Below, piece after piece: positions 28,651-37,066 of a DNA stretch of 64,000 nucleotides. Source of the stretch: an uncultured Chitinophagaceae bacterium (GTDB taxonomy: Bacteria > Bacteroidota > Bacteroidia > Chitinophagales > Chitinophagaceae); assembly GCA_903895845.1 (NCBI GenBank), contig CAITVK010000042.1, positions 1 through 64,000 of the forward strand, in the 5' to 3' direction. A program made the position numbers and the translations under genes. The notes under the pieces were generated by a model. It ran no database searches and was not told where the DNA came from. It saw only the letters and a list, made by a program, of their open reading frames with translations. Every line of letters starts with the position of its first letter. Within the stretch, counting starts at the first letter, position 1.

Positions 28651-29112
28651 ATGGCAGTATCAATCAGCATCCCACCAAATCCAGATTACCGCAAGCACAT
28701 ACAAATGGCTCTTTCATTTATTCTCGCCAATATCGTTGTCGATATCACCTTTGAAGAGAAAATTATCAGTTTAGATGGGCTTGCAAACTACGATTCCATC
28801 GCGAAATTGAACACTAGGCTTTCAGTGGCAAAGCCAAATAAGCCATTTAAGATAATTGAAAAAGAATTATACATCTTTTATATCTGCTTCATCTTAATGA
28901 ACAAAGTATTGGTTAGTAAATGCAATGATCTTGTTGCAAAAGAGTTTATAAAACTGCTTCCTGATGACCACTTTTTCAAGGATTTCAACGATTTTAGGGA
29001 TGATATGATCCGTGTAAATTCTCGCGTTATCAACATCACCGAAACAACCCATGATAAGCCCAAAGATCTGGAAGCAATCCGAAATAAATTGGCTGAGATA
29101 AATCTTGATTAG
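28651..29112 (+). CDS. Hypothetical 153-residue helical protein
   Basis: Not recognised. No signal peptide; the sequence is predicted largely helical with a hydrophobic stretch (KELYIFYICFILMNKVLV, about 71-88) that looks like a buried core helix more than a membrane span. Acidic and lysine-rich segments follow (DDHFFKDFNDFRDD). It stands alone between the cdd terminator and the convergent alkD-like gene, 33 bp apart from the latter's stop. The reading frame is full length with an ATG start; codon use looks like its neighbours. Confidence 0.6.
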   Translation: MAVSISIPPNPDYRKHIQMALSFILANIVVDITFEEKIISLDGLANYDSIAKLNTRLSVAKPNKPFKIIEKELYIFYICFILMNKVLVSKCNDLVAKEFIKLLPDDHFFKDFNDFRDDMIRVNSRVINITETTHDKPKDLEAIRNKLAEINLD

Positions 29113-29145
29113 CGGAATTGGCAAAGCTAAATTAGTCACTTATTC

Positions 29146-29820
29146 CTACCCCAGATGCTTCAACGCTTCCCGTTTACTTAATGGAGAAAGTGCATGGTTG
29201 CCCACAAATTCCAATACCCATCCACTGTTTACTTTGGCGTATTCTCTCAATGCCCAACCAATTGCTTTCCGTACAAAAAACTCCTTGCTATCGGCTACTT
29301 GTAGTATATGTTTTGCTAGTAATTCGCGGTTAGTTTTTTCTTTGTATGCTTTTTGAAAAATGATGCTACTGCGTTGAAGCCAGATGTTATCGCTCTCATT
29401 CCAACGACCGGCTATTTGTATTGAAGCTGGAAATTTATCAAAATACTTGCTCACACAATCACTGTTTAGTCCATCCACACTATCCCACCAACTGTGATTT
29501 ACAAGGCAATATTCTATGAGTTCGATGGTGTTTTGCTGCCATAGCTTGTGATAATAAGCTAGTGTCTGAATCCCTGCATAGTGATATTCGCGTTCATCCA
29601 TCTGCCAAAGTAGCAGGACTGTCTTGTTCACTGTTTCGAGGTCGGGGAGGGGATTACTTCTAAGTAATAGCTTGGTAAGTTCTCTTCGGTCGGCCGTCCA
29701 TATTCCTATAAAATCAAAGTGATTCTTCATGTAAGCCTTGTTCTTGATGGCTTGTTCTGGATTCCTTTTTTCCCCGAAAAGGACTTGTAAGTTTTCAATA
29801 AAGTTGTTGACTAAATCCAT
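29146..29820 (-). CDS. DNA alkylation repair protein, AlkD-like HEAT-repeat glycosylase
   Basis: A 224-residue all-helical protein of the AlkD family, which excises bulky or cationic alkylated bases (such as 7-methylguanine) without base flipping. The key Asp113 is present in NHSWWDSVDGL, exactly the position reported for Bacillus cereus AlkD, and a Trp near residue 189 in KAIGWALREY matches the other aromatic residue of the cleft. It is transcribed alone and converges with the hypothetical gene at 28651. Another alkylation repair gene (ogt) is in the window at 59995 but is not linked. Confidence 0.9.
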   Translation of the reverse strand: MDLVNNFIENLQVLFGEKRNPEQAIKNKAYMKNHFDFIGIWTADRRELTKLLLRSNPLPDLETVNKTVLLLWQMDEREYHYAGIQTLAYYHKLWQQNTIELIEYCLVNHSWWDSVDGLNSDCVSKYFDKFPASIQIAGRWNESDNIWLQRSSIIFQKAYKEKTNRELLAKHILQVADSKEFFVRKAIGWALREYAKVNSGWVLEFVGNHALSPLSKREALKHLG

Positions 29821-29901
29821 ACTTTTTGTTGGGTTAATGATCTGGTGATGATACTTATATTCTAATGTTTTATTGCGCCTAAAACTTATTGTAGTTCGTT
29901 T

Positions 29902-30810
29902 CTAAAGAATAGGGAGAAATACTTCCGCCATCATACACCTTGCACTGCCACCGCCATTTGTTTCGATGGTAGAGATGTCGCTATGAAGGATGGGGTTGAA
30001 GGATTCTATTGTTTTTAACTGGTTATCATTCAGACTATTATAGGCCTGTGTACTCATCACCAGAAACTTCTCTCCTTTGTTATTCTTTACCTGCAGCATA
30101 TTGCCTGCAAAGTGATTGAGTTGATGGTAAGTAATATCAATAATCTTTTTTCCGCTACTCTCCAATGCTTTCACCACATATTGCTTCTCAAAGTCTTCGG
30201 TGATGGATGCCAGACAGATAACCACATAGTCATCCGCCACACACATCATTACATTGGTATGATAGATGGGGTTGCCACTTTCGTCATTAGCCGTAAAAGT
30301 GATGGGGGTGTAGTTCATCGATTTACTGAACTCACGTAGTACAAACTTGTTAGTGCGCTGAGACAAACACGCGTAAGCTATCTGATTACCTCTATCCAAT
30401 ACCATACTTCCTGTTCCTTCTAGATAAGTCTGGTTATTCTCATACACCGAGAAATCGATGGTGTACTTCACAACGAACTTTTGTTCGATGGCTTCCAGCA
30501 CGTGTGGCTTCCTTTCCAATCGTCTGTTGATAGCAAACATGGGGTACAAACAGATAGTACCATCCGAATGAAAGGAAATCCAGTTATTAGGAAAGATAGA
30601 ATCGGGCGTATGTGGTTCAGGTGTATCCTGTACCACTGTTACATCAATACCATTAGATTTAAGCTTTTCCACAAACGCATCAAACTCAGCCAATGCTTTG
30701 GTTTGTACGCTTTCACTGTCTGAAGGAGCAACTTGAAAGGCATTATTTACCGCCGTCTCAGCATTATAAGCAAAACGGGAAGGTCGTATCATTAATAAGT
30801 GAGAAGTCAT
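29902..30810 (-). CDS. ctlX: Guanidine-modifying hydrolase, CtlX (citrulline utilisation hydrolase type 1)
   Basis: A 302-residue member of the amidinotransferase/arginine deiminase superfamily. The N-terminal LLMIRPSRFAYNAETAVNN and the central PDSIFPNNWISFHSDG are signatures of the CtlX group, and the catalytic Cys is in GGGSARCMMAEVFLP near the C-terminus (residue 292). The group is associated with turning citrulline into ornithine. The start at 30810 (MTSHLLMIRPS) is chosen; the frame is open upstream to 30876 but that part comes from an AT-rich intergenic repeat. It follows arginine deiminase on the same strand, so arginine to citrulline to ornithine can be carried out by the pair. Confidence 0.85.
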   Translation of the reverse strand: MTSHLLMIRPSRFAYNAETAVNNAFQVAPSDSESVQTKALAEFDAFVEKLKSNGIDVTVVQDTPEPHTPDSIFPNNWISFHSDGTICLYPMFAINRRLERKPHVLEAIEQKFVVKYTIDFSVYENNQTYLEGTGSMVLDRGNQIAYACLSQRTNKFVLREFSKSMNYTPITFTANDESGNPIYHTNVMMCVADDYVVICLASITEDFEKQYVVKALESSGKKIIDITYHQLNHFAGNMLQVKNNKGEKFLVMSTQAYNSLNDNQLKTIESFNPILHSDISTIETNGGGSARCMMAEVFLPIL

Positions 30811-30812
30811 AA

Positions 30813-30895
30813 ATGATAAATGATAATTGACAATTGATAGTTGACAATTAATACGGAAGTGGTTATCCATAATCAATTGTCAATTATCAATTAAA
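30813..30895. repeat. AT-rich inverted repeat element, copy 1
   Basis: Left part TGATAATTGACAATTGATAG and right part CAATTGTCAATTATCAATT are complementary, around a middle containing GTGGTTATCC. A similar element lies at 60490-60580 before ftsK. Both are intergenic. This looks like a small palindromic dispersed repeat. Confidence 0.6.
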
Positions 30896-32324
30896 TAAGT
30901 TCATCCCTAAGCAATGGCATACTCATACAATGGAAGCCACCTCTTGCTCTTGAAAGTTCCGCAGAAGGCATTAAAATTACTGTATCATTGATTGTTTCTG
31001 GATCAATGGTGCCGTCCTCTAAACCTTTTACTAAGGCCTTTGCTTTTATTACCTTGAAGCCGTTGGCAGCAAAGGCATCAGTTGTTTTATTGTTACGGTC
31101 ATAAGCTAAAACTACTCCTTCTTTCAAGGCTAATAAGTTGCAACTGTCGGTCCATTGTTCTCTGGCACTGTATGGGAATTCGTTGTTACCACTAAATATG
31201 ATTTTCACTTCTCCAGTGCAACCAAGGTCGGTTTTGCTAATGTCAATCAATAGTTCTTCTAAGCTTTCAAAGGCTTTGGGTTCTTCGGGATTATTCTTAT
31301 TAAATTGAAGAATCTTTATCTTTTCCTCTTTCTTTACTTCCAATATCCGTTCGATGGCGTCTTCATCTTCGTGCTTTACCGCTTTGGTAGAGAAGTTGCC
31401 GAGCATCACCCACACATCCCTTTTCACTTGTGTAAATACTGTGTCAATATGCATATAATCCCTCTTCTTAGGGATTTTTATGATAGTTACCTTATCTATA
31501 ATTCCTTTTTCGAACATGGTATTAGTTATCTTAGCTGCTGCTTCCGAACTAGTTCTTTCGCTTACGCCAACCAATAAATGATTACTACTCACCACCATAA
31601 TGTCGCCACCTTCCAGTGTAACCTTCTTGTCGTCCTCTTCTTTTGGTAATAAAAAGCTGTACTGACTATCCGACAATTCTATAATGTTGTTGTGATAATC
31701 GGCAAAGAGTTTATGGTTGAAGAAGATATATTTAGCTAGTAATGCCTCTCTTGTTCTTGCTTTCTTAGCAGGTTTATTAAGCAATACATAGTTGTTGATG
31801 GTAATGCCGATATCCCGAGTAAAGATGAAGTTGGGGATAGGGGCAAACAACAATTGCTTTTCCTTAGAAGTGCCAGAAACAAACGTGGTCGCCAGTTCTT
31901 TTGCGGTGTAAGCCAACAACTCTTTATGGGTTGAATAAGTACAGCCTTCTATAGCACACACTGCCGATACCAGTTCTGTTTTGATGCTCGTATCTTCCAG
32001 CACTTCTGCCAAAAGCCACTGTAGTTCTATTACTTTATCGCTTTTAAAGAAGTCCTCATGACCAGGTTTATAGAAGTTACGTTTGTTGTCGGCAGCGTCT
32101 ATATCTTTCAACTTCCCTTTAATCTTCTCCGGGTCAAGGAAGTACAATAGTATTTTGGTATAGTAATCGTACTCGTATTTACGTATCGTTTCTAGGTGAA
32201 CAATGTCTTCAAACAACCAGTCTTGTGCTTTGGAAGGCACTACTTTCCCCAAGCCACTATCAGGACTATGCACCAACAATCTTCTCAATCTTCCTACTTC
32301 GGAAGTAACGGATACTTTATTCAT
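30891..32324 (-). CDS. arcA: Arginine deiminase
   Basis: Hydrolyses L-arginine to citrulline and ammonia. The 477-residue protein has the family N-terminus (VTSEVGRLRRLLVHSPDSGL), the substrate-binding LEGGDIMVVSSNHLLVG, the catalytic His in MHIDTVFTQV and the catalytic Cys466 in GGFHCMSMPL. It is about 70 residues longer than the typical 405-410-residue enzyme, with the extra length in the N-terminal half (about 50-110), as seen in Bacteroidota forms. The ctlX gene follows about 80 bp downstream. No carbamate kinase or transporter is present, so this is not the classic arc fermentation operon. Confidence 0.92.
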   Translation of the reverse strand: MNKVSVTSEVGRLRRLLVHSPDSGLGKVVPSKAQDWLFEDIVHLETIRKYEYDYYTKILLYFLDPEKIKGKLKDIDAADNKRNFYKPGHEDFFKSDKVIELQWLLAEVLEDTSIKTELVSAVCAIEGCTYSTHKELLAYTAKELATTFVSGTSKEKQLLFAPIPNFIFTRDIGITINNYVLLNKPAKKARTREALLAKYIFFNHKLFADYHNNIIELSDSQYSFLLPKEEDDKKVTLEGGDIMVVSSNHLLVGVSERTSSEAAAKITNTMFEKGIIDKVTIIKIPKKRDYMHIDTVFTQVKRDVWVMLGNFSTKAVKHEDEDAIERILEVKKEEKIKILQFNKNNPEEPKAFESLEELLIDISKTDLGCTGEVKIIFSGNNEFPYSAREQWTDSCNLLALKEGVVLAYDRNNKTTDAFAANGFKVIKAKALVKGLEDGTIDPETINDTVILMPSAELSRARGGFHCMSMPLLRDELI

Positions 32325-32349
32325 AGTTTCTTTGTTAGTTATGAGTTAT

Positions 32350-32389
32350 GAAATATGAGTGATGAGTAACTGTTGAAGAGTCATATTTC
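32350..32389. repeat. Short inverted repeat GAAATATGA / TCATATTTC
   Basis: Nine-base perfect arms at 32350-32358 and 32381-32389 in the 63-bp gap between arcA and the CrtA-like gene. Short simple words (ATGAG) repeat inside. Too small and lacking a T-run on either side to be called a terminator. Confidence 0.4.
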
Positions 32390-33041
32390 ATATTCTCTCT
32401 AATTTAATTGGTATAAATCGTACAAACATCTCCTCCTTATACCAGTCTTCCTTTTTTGTTTTACGAATTACATCGGCGTGTTCGTGCATTTTATAAGCAA
32501 AGTTCTTCATGTCTGTCTTACTATTCCAAACACTTAAAGTAGCTTGTTTAAGAAAAGGAATTTCTCCGATACCCAATGAAGTAATCAATCCATCTGCATC
32601 AGCTAATTGTTTGGCAACTCCATCCACATTGCTCAAGAAGGCTTTCAACTTCTTGAGTCTTATTGTTGCCCTTGTTAGCACTGCAATACTCCCTTCATAG
32701 TCCGTTTGCTTGGGCAATTTACCAAAAACTTCTTTGCCATCCCATGTGCCATGACCTTCTATGGGCTGTAAAGTAAGGGTAGAAACTTGAGCTTTAAAAA
32801 AATGAATCCAACGATTGATAAAAGTAGGGCCAAAGGGGGAGGAGCCTTTGTGTACTAATAATATTGCCCATTGGTTCCAATCGGGGTGTTTATCGAAAGT
32901 CCCATTTTTGCCACAGCCCATCAGTTTGTAGAAGGAAATGTTTTTGTTGAGGAATAAAGGGAAGTGAAATAATGCCATTGAGAGGACGCCCACAAAGCCG
33001 CCATATCTGGGATAACGAATGATGGTGAGAGTGCAAATCAT
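32388..33041 (-). CDS. Spheroidene monooxygenase (CrtA)-like protein
   Basis: A 217-residue protein of the CrtA-like family, which adopts a ferredoxin-like dimeric fold. Characteristic stretches are NKNISFYKLMGCGKNGTFD, HPDWNQWAILLVHKG, TLTLQPIEGHGTWDG and MKNFAYKMHEHADVIRKTKK. True CrtA oxygenates acyclic carotenoids, but no carotenoid gene is near, and Bacteroidota homologues are of unproven function. ATG at 33041 is preferred; the frame is open to 33110 but the family starts near the later Met. It is separated from arcA by 63 bp and may be part of that transcript. Confidence 0.75.
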   Translation of the reverse strand: MICTLTIIRYPRYGGFVGVLSMALFHFPLFLNKNISFYKLMGCGKNGTFDKHPDWNQWAILLVHKGSSPFGPTFINRWIHFFKAQVSTLTLQPIEGHGTWDGKEVFGKLPKQTDYEGSIAVLTRATIRLKKLKAFLSNVDGVAKQLADADGLITSLGIGEIPFLKQATLSVWNSKTDMKNFAYKMHEHADVIRKTKKEDWYKEEMFVRFIPIKLERI

Positions 33042-33506
33042 TGGGTAAAAGTAAGTGGAATTGGTTTGTGAATACAGAATAGAAACAATGATTAATACAA
33101 TAAGGTTCACTTTTAGAACAAAGTGGAGGGGACATAATTATGCTATTACCTATTTGAGTTGTATTTCTGTGAGACAAAACTTCATTTAAGGTTGCAGTTA
33201 CTGATGAGTTTGACTTATACTATCCCCCACCACATGATGATTTGAAACTTTTAGATTGTTGTGAAACCTTGATTTTTATCATTGAAGTTGTTTAAACTTT
33301 TATTTTCCTAGCAAATAATGTGATTAATGCCATCCATTATAATCCAACCAAGTTTCTATTCTTTTTTCATATCTAATTATTAAAGCCCAGATTCTCTACA
33401 CTTTAAAAAGGAATAATTAAATGACGCACTTTATCTTCGATGATGATTCCCACTTTTTTTTGCTTTTTTAGGCGAAATTGTTAACTGTTGGGAATCAGTT
33501 TTATTG

Positions 33507-33700
33507 CCTAAATAAGTTTAAGCAACTTCATAAATAAAACCATAAGCAACATCAAATAAACCTCACCCAACTGCAAATGTGGCACATCGAAAGTCAAATA
33601 AACCCCACCCGACTGACAGGGTAGCATACAATTGGAACAATAGAGCTTAGTTAACTTCGAATAAATGGCATCAATACTCAAATAAAACACAGGTATTTTA
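33507..33700. repeat. Decayed 21-bp tandem array
   Basis: TCAAATAAAC or TCGAATAAAT words start at 33552, 33594, 33657 and 33678; the distances 42, 63 and 21 are all multiples of 21. The units at 33552 and 33594 agree at about 18 of 21 bases (TCAAATAAACCTCACCCA against TCAAATAAACCCCACCCG), while those between have diverged. The short minus-strand open frame at 33508-33690 is an effect of this periodicity. The gap 33042-34078 contains this array and the element at 33728, and no gene. Confidence 0.65.
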
Positions 33701-33727
33701 CCTCGCTTTAACCTAAAGAGGATTAAC

Positions 33728-33925
33728 TTAACGTGAGTTCGGGTTAAGCTGCGAGTTTAAGTTGGTTTGAATGTTCCATTTTTATGTTTAGGGAAGGTGA
33801 CTTGTCCTAAAATATCTATGGCTTTATCCCGCAACATAAGGGTGTATTTTAGTGATAAAATGGTGGTACATTATATCCTCTGGTTTACACCTTTTTCTTT
33901 ATTTCTTATCCCGAACTCTCGTTAA
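33728..33925. mobile_element. Candidate 198-bp MITE-like element
   Basis: The two ends are 21-bp terminal inverted repeats, 33728-33748 and 33905-33925, that match at 19 of 21 positions (core GAGTTCGGG / CCCGAACTC). The interior has no open frame. The layout (short, non-coding, TIRs) fits a miniature inverted-repeat element moved by a transposase elsewhere. No clear target duplication is seen. The left end also pairs with CTCGCTTTAACC at 33702-33713 through GGTTAAGCTGCGAG. Confidence 0.6.
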
Positions 33926-34078
33926 TTGGCATCTTTATCATACATAAACTACAAGTAATAAGCTAAGGTATATTGATCATTTGCCTCACTTAGCCTTTTA
34001 AGTCGTACATTACACTGCTTACAATCTCCGTTGAGAAAAAACAGTAGGTGAATTATTTCTTAAATTAATAGGGACAAC

Positions 34079-34726
34079 ATGAAGAAAGACAGCATATCTA
34101 CCATTATAATAGCAGATGCAGACACAGCATTTGCCGATTCTATCGAAAAAAGTCTGGAAAATAGCAACTATTTTGTAATTGATAAAATTCCTAAACGAAG
34201 AGATTTAATAAATTTGCTGATGGAGACTGCCCCAGATATAGTTATCATAGACTATGATTTGTCGCAAGACATTAAGGGAGATGCTATCATTGAAATCCGT
34301 CGAAGAAATCCATTGCAAAAAATGTTGATGATGAGCTACTACGCCAATCTAGAAGTGTTTGAGTTTTGCATGGAATATAGCGTAAATGGACTTGCGACAA
34401 AAGACAGTAATAAAAGTGAGCTTCTCGAAGCACTTAAAATAGTAGAGGATGGTGGATTTGCCCTGCCTACACCACACAAAACTGCAGAAGAAGTAATAGC
34501 TGAAAAACCACCTGAACTAAATGCTCTAGGGCGAAAATTAAAGATTACTTTGAGGGAGATGCAGATTCTCAAGTTCCTGATTGATGGAAAAACCAGTAAA
34601 CAGATAGCAAAAGCGCTTTACAGGACGGAAGCAGATATCGACAGTTATTGCGATGGGCTTTTGAGTAAGGTTGGCGTTTCTCAGATGAACCATTTACTAT
34701 CTTACGCCACCAACCTGCTTTTTTAA
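34079..34726 (+). CDS. Orphan response regulator, NarL/LuxR-like
   Basis: A 215-residue protein with a receiver domain (about 8-125) and a C-terminal helix-turn-helix (about 150-212). The acidic pocket residues are in IIIADADTAF, the phospho-acceptor Asp in DIVIIDYDLS (near residue 59), a Ser in MMSYYANLE replaces the usual Thr, and the conserved Lys is in ATKDSNK. The output part (LTLREMQILKFLIDGKTSKQ, IAKALYRTEADIDSYCDGLL) follows the LuxR fold loosely. No histidine kinase is adjacent. Its stop overlaps the stop of convergent yihY by 4 bp. Confidence 0.85.
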   Translation: MKKDSISTIIIADADTAFADSIEKSLENSNYFVIDKIPKRRDLINLLMETAPDIVIIDYDLSQDIKGDAIIEIRRRNPLQKMLMMSYYANLEVFEFCMEYSVNGLATKDSNKSELLEALKIVEDGGFALPTPHKTAEEVIAEKPPELNALGRKLKITLREMQILKFLIDGKTSKQIAKALYRTEADIDSYCDGLLSKVGVSQMNHLLSYATNLLF

Positions 34727-35658
34727 ACAAATGGCTTTTTCTGTTGCGAGAGTAGTTTATTGACAGAGACGTTTAGTTCGAATCCAATAAGCAAAATCAG
34801 GGAATTCAGGTTAATCAATAACATGATAATCAAAACAGTTCCAATAGATCCATAGACCCGATTGTAACTTGCAAAGTGATTTACCCAATAGCTAAACAAT
34901 AAAGTAGTAATTAGTGTAAGTGAAGTAGCCAATATAGAACCTGCGGTAACCAAGGGCCAACGTGTATGCACAGACGGTGCGAACTTGTATACCAAAGCAA
35001 TTACATAAAACAAAAAGAAAATCAGGATAATCCATCTTATAGCATCCCACCAAGGCAAGTCTGCCTTTCTTCTCATGTGAAAGATTCTCTTTAGTAAAGC
35101 TTCCATCTGATTGTGTCCGATAAGAAAAGTTGTGGAGATAATTACCACCAAGATAAGGATGGCAGTTAGTATAATGGCACGCCAGCGTCTATGCAAAAAG
35201 AAAACCTTTTTCTCTTGAATTGACTTGTCAAAAGTTCTGATGATACCCATTACCGCATTGGAAGAGTAATACATGAGTAAAATGAAGCCGAAAGAGAATA
35301 CACCTTGGTGTTTAATGAGTAAGCTATGCAAGATATCTTTAATGAGATTATAGGTACTTGAGTTGGGGGCAATATCCTTGAAAAGGGACATTATTTGTGC
35401 ATCGAAGTTATTTGATTCGGGTAAATAGGGGATGATGGAAAACAAAAAAAGTAAGGCTGCTGGTAATGCCATGATCAGGTTGAAAGAAATGGCAGCGGCT
35501 CTTTCTGCTAGACCAACATTTTTTATCTGTTTCAGGAACTCAATAAACACTTCATATAAAGATAAGCTAGTGGCACTTGGCATGGCAGTACGCTTGCTTT
35601 TTGTTACCAAATAAGCGATCGGTGGAAAGCTAATGAATGCGTTTTCAAATTTTGTCAC
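34723..35658 (-). CDS. YihY/BrkB family inner-membrane protein
   Basis: A 311-residue integral membrane protein with about six membrane segments. GLAERAAAISFNLIMALPAALLF near the N-terminus and NRVYGSIGTVLIIMLLINLN near the C-terminus are the YihY/BrkB family signatures; an old link to RNase BN is not supported for this family. Its function remains uncertain (transport or envelope role). Start and stop overlap its neighbour: the first base of its ATG at 35658 is also the last base of the mltG stop region, indicating translational coupling with mltG. Confidence 0.88.
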   Translation of the reverse strand: MTKFENAFISFPPIAYLVTKSKRTAMPSATSLSLYEVFIEFLKQIKNVGLAERAAAISFNLIMALPAALLFLFSIIPYLPESNNFDAQIMSLFKDIAPNSSTYNLIKDILHSLLIKHQGVFSFGFILLMYYSSNAVMGIIRTFDKSIQEKKVFFLHRRWRAIILTAILILVVIISTTFLIGHNQMEALLKRIFHMRRKADLPWWDAIRWIILIFFLFYVIALVYKFAPSVHTRWPLVTAGSILATSLTLITTLLFSYWVNHFASYNRVYGSIGTVLIIMLLINLNSLILLIGFELNVSVNKLLSQQKKPFV

Positions 35659-36692
35659 TACTCTTTACTTTGTTTTTTAGCTAGATACTCATTTAATGCT
35701 TGCTGGTATTGCTTTGCATATTGACTATGCTCTGCAAAGTTGCTACTGAAGTTGCTATAGCCACTAAAGTCGGGCTTTGCTACAAAGTACAGGTAAGAAG
35801 TTGCAGGCGCATTCAACACCGCATCAATGCTGCTCACGCTAGGCGTACAAATGGGGCCCGGGGGTAGACCCTTATTCTTGTAAGTATTATAAGGGGATAC
35901 CACAGAAAGATGCTGGAAAAGAATTCTTTTAAGTGAGAAATCTTTTAAAGCAAACTTGATGGTTGGATCAGCCCCCAAATTCATTCCTTTATGGTATCTG
36001 TTGATGTAAACGCTTGCTATTTTCCCTTTGTCGGCTTCCATATTGGTTTCTTCTTCTACAATGGAGGCAAAGGTGTAAATCTCTTTGGGAGTAAAGCCCA
36101 ATGCCTTCGCTTTATCTAAACGATTGTCTTCCGCCCAAAAAACATCGCTAGCAGCTTTTAACCGCTCTAGGATTTTATCTAATGGCGTTCCCCAATAAAA
36201 CAAATAGGTGTTGGGGACGATGATGGTTGCTATTGTATTGGTATCAATAGAGAATGCTTTGAGCGAATCGTTGCTAGAAAAGAATTGCAAGGCAGCGGCA
36301 GAGTCAGTAGAAAAGTTTTTGCCAATCAGCTTCGCAAAATCCTCGTTGGTCCTAAACTTATTGATAACGAGCCTTACTTGCACTTGTCTGTTGTTACGTA
36401 ACATCCGGGCAATAGTAAGGATGTTATCTTTTTTCCTGACCTCATATTTGCCGGGGCGTAATTTTGTCCACACATTCAACTGGTCTGCTACCAATGAAAA
36501 AGCCCAACCATTGGTGATAATTCCTTTTTGGTTTAACAAGTCTACAACCTCGTCTTTGTTTGTTCTGCCCGCTTCTATAACAAAAGACTTTGTCTTTTCA
36601 TCAAAATTAGTTGCAGACGCAAGTAGGATGTAAGCTGAAATAGCTAGTAATAAAACCAGGGAGAGTATCAGGAAACGTGCTGTCTTTTTCAT
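35658..36692 (-). CDS. mltG: Endolytic murein transglycosylase
   Basis: Cleaves nascent glycan strands in the periplasm to set their length. The 344-residue protein has one N-terminal membrane anchor (about 7-27), a LysM-like subdomain (about 38-90) and the catalytic YceG domain, with the catalytic Glu in TFASIVEEETN and the signature GMNLGADPTIKFAL; SPYNTYKNKGLPPGPICTPS follows. It starts a two-gene unit with yihY and lies downstream of a terminator that ends the secG transcript, so it probably has its own promoter or read-through. Confidence 0.94.
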   Translation of the reverse strand: MKKTARFLILSLVLLLAISAYILLASATNFDEKTKSFVIEAGRTNKDEVVDLLNQKGIITNGWAFSLVADQLNVWTKLRPGKYEVRKKDNILTIARMLRNNRQVQVRLVINKFRTNEDFAKLIGKNFSTDSAAALQFFSSNDSLKAFSIDTNTIATIIVPNTYLFYWGTPLDKILERLKAASDVFWAEDNRLDKAKALGFTPKEIYTFASIVEEETNMEADKGKIASVYINRYHKGMNLGADPTIKFALKDFSLKRILFQHLSVVSPYNTYKNKGLPPGPICTPSVSSIDAVLNAPATSYLYFVAKPDFSGYSNFSSNFAEHSQYAKQYQQALNEYLAKKQSKE

Positions 36693-36704
36693 TGCAGAGA
36701 ATAA

Positions 36705-36741
36705 ACAAAAATCCCCGTTAAGTTGCGACTTAGCGGGGATT
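36705..36741 (-). terminator. Terminator after secG
   Basis: Read on the minus strand, AATCCCCGCTAAGT (36741-36728) pairs with ACTTAACGGGGATT (36723-36710) at 13 of 14 positions around a 4-nt loop, followed by a run of T (36709-36706). It separates secG from mltG. Confidence 0.9.
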
Positions 36742-36760
36742 AAATTAGGTTAAATAAAGA

Positions 36761-37057
36761 TTATTTTTTTAGTGGTGCTGGTGCAGTTGTATTCACTTTT
36801 TGTAGTAAGGAGTTATCAACTGAACTAGTTCCTCCTTTCAGGAACAATGTAGACGTTAATGCTAAAACAGCAATGATGCCTGCAAACAACCAAGTACCTT
36901 TTTCAAGAACATCAGTAGTTTGTTTAACACCCATTGTATTGTTGCTCAAACCGCCAACATTACCTGATAAACCACCACCTTTAGGATTTTGAACCAATAC
37001 TACAAAGCCCAAAGCCACAGAAGCCAAAACGATTAATGCTAGAAATAAATAAACCAT
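36761..37057 (-). CDS. secG: Preprotein translocase subunit SecG
   Basis: A 98-residue SecYEG component with two membrane segments (about 3-24 and 53-74) linked by a conserved loop VQNPKGGGLSGNVGGLSNNT, the SecG signature, and MGVKQTTDVLEKGTW. The C-terminal tail is short and lysine-ended. It assists protein export through SecY. It lies 10 bp after the hypothetical gene and closes the miaB to secG run, with a terminator 20 bp downstream. Confidence 0.95.
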   Translation of the reverse strand: MVYLFLALIVLASVALGFVVLVQNPKGGGLSGNVGGLSNNTMGVKQTTDVLEKGTWLFAGIIAVLALTSTLFLKGGTSSVDNSLLQKVNTTAPAPLKK

Positions 37058-37066
37058 AATAAGAAT

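Noticed and set aside
33508-33690. Short minus-strand open frame
   Set aside because: It coincides with the decayed 21-bp array and shows a repeated 14-residue pattern only for that reason.
34770-34785. TTCGAATCC as a tRNA T-loop
   Set aside because: It lies inside the yihY coding sequence and no cloverleaf surrounds it; no tRNA was found in the window.
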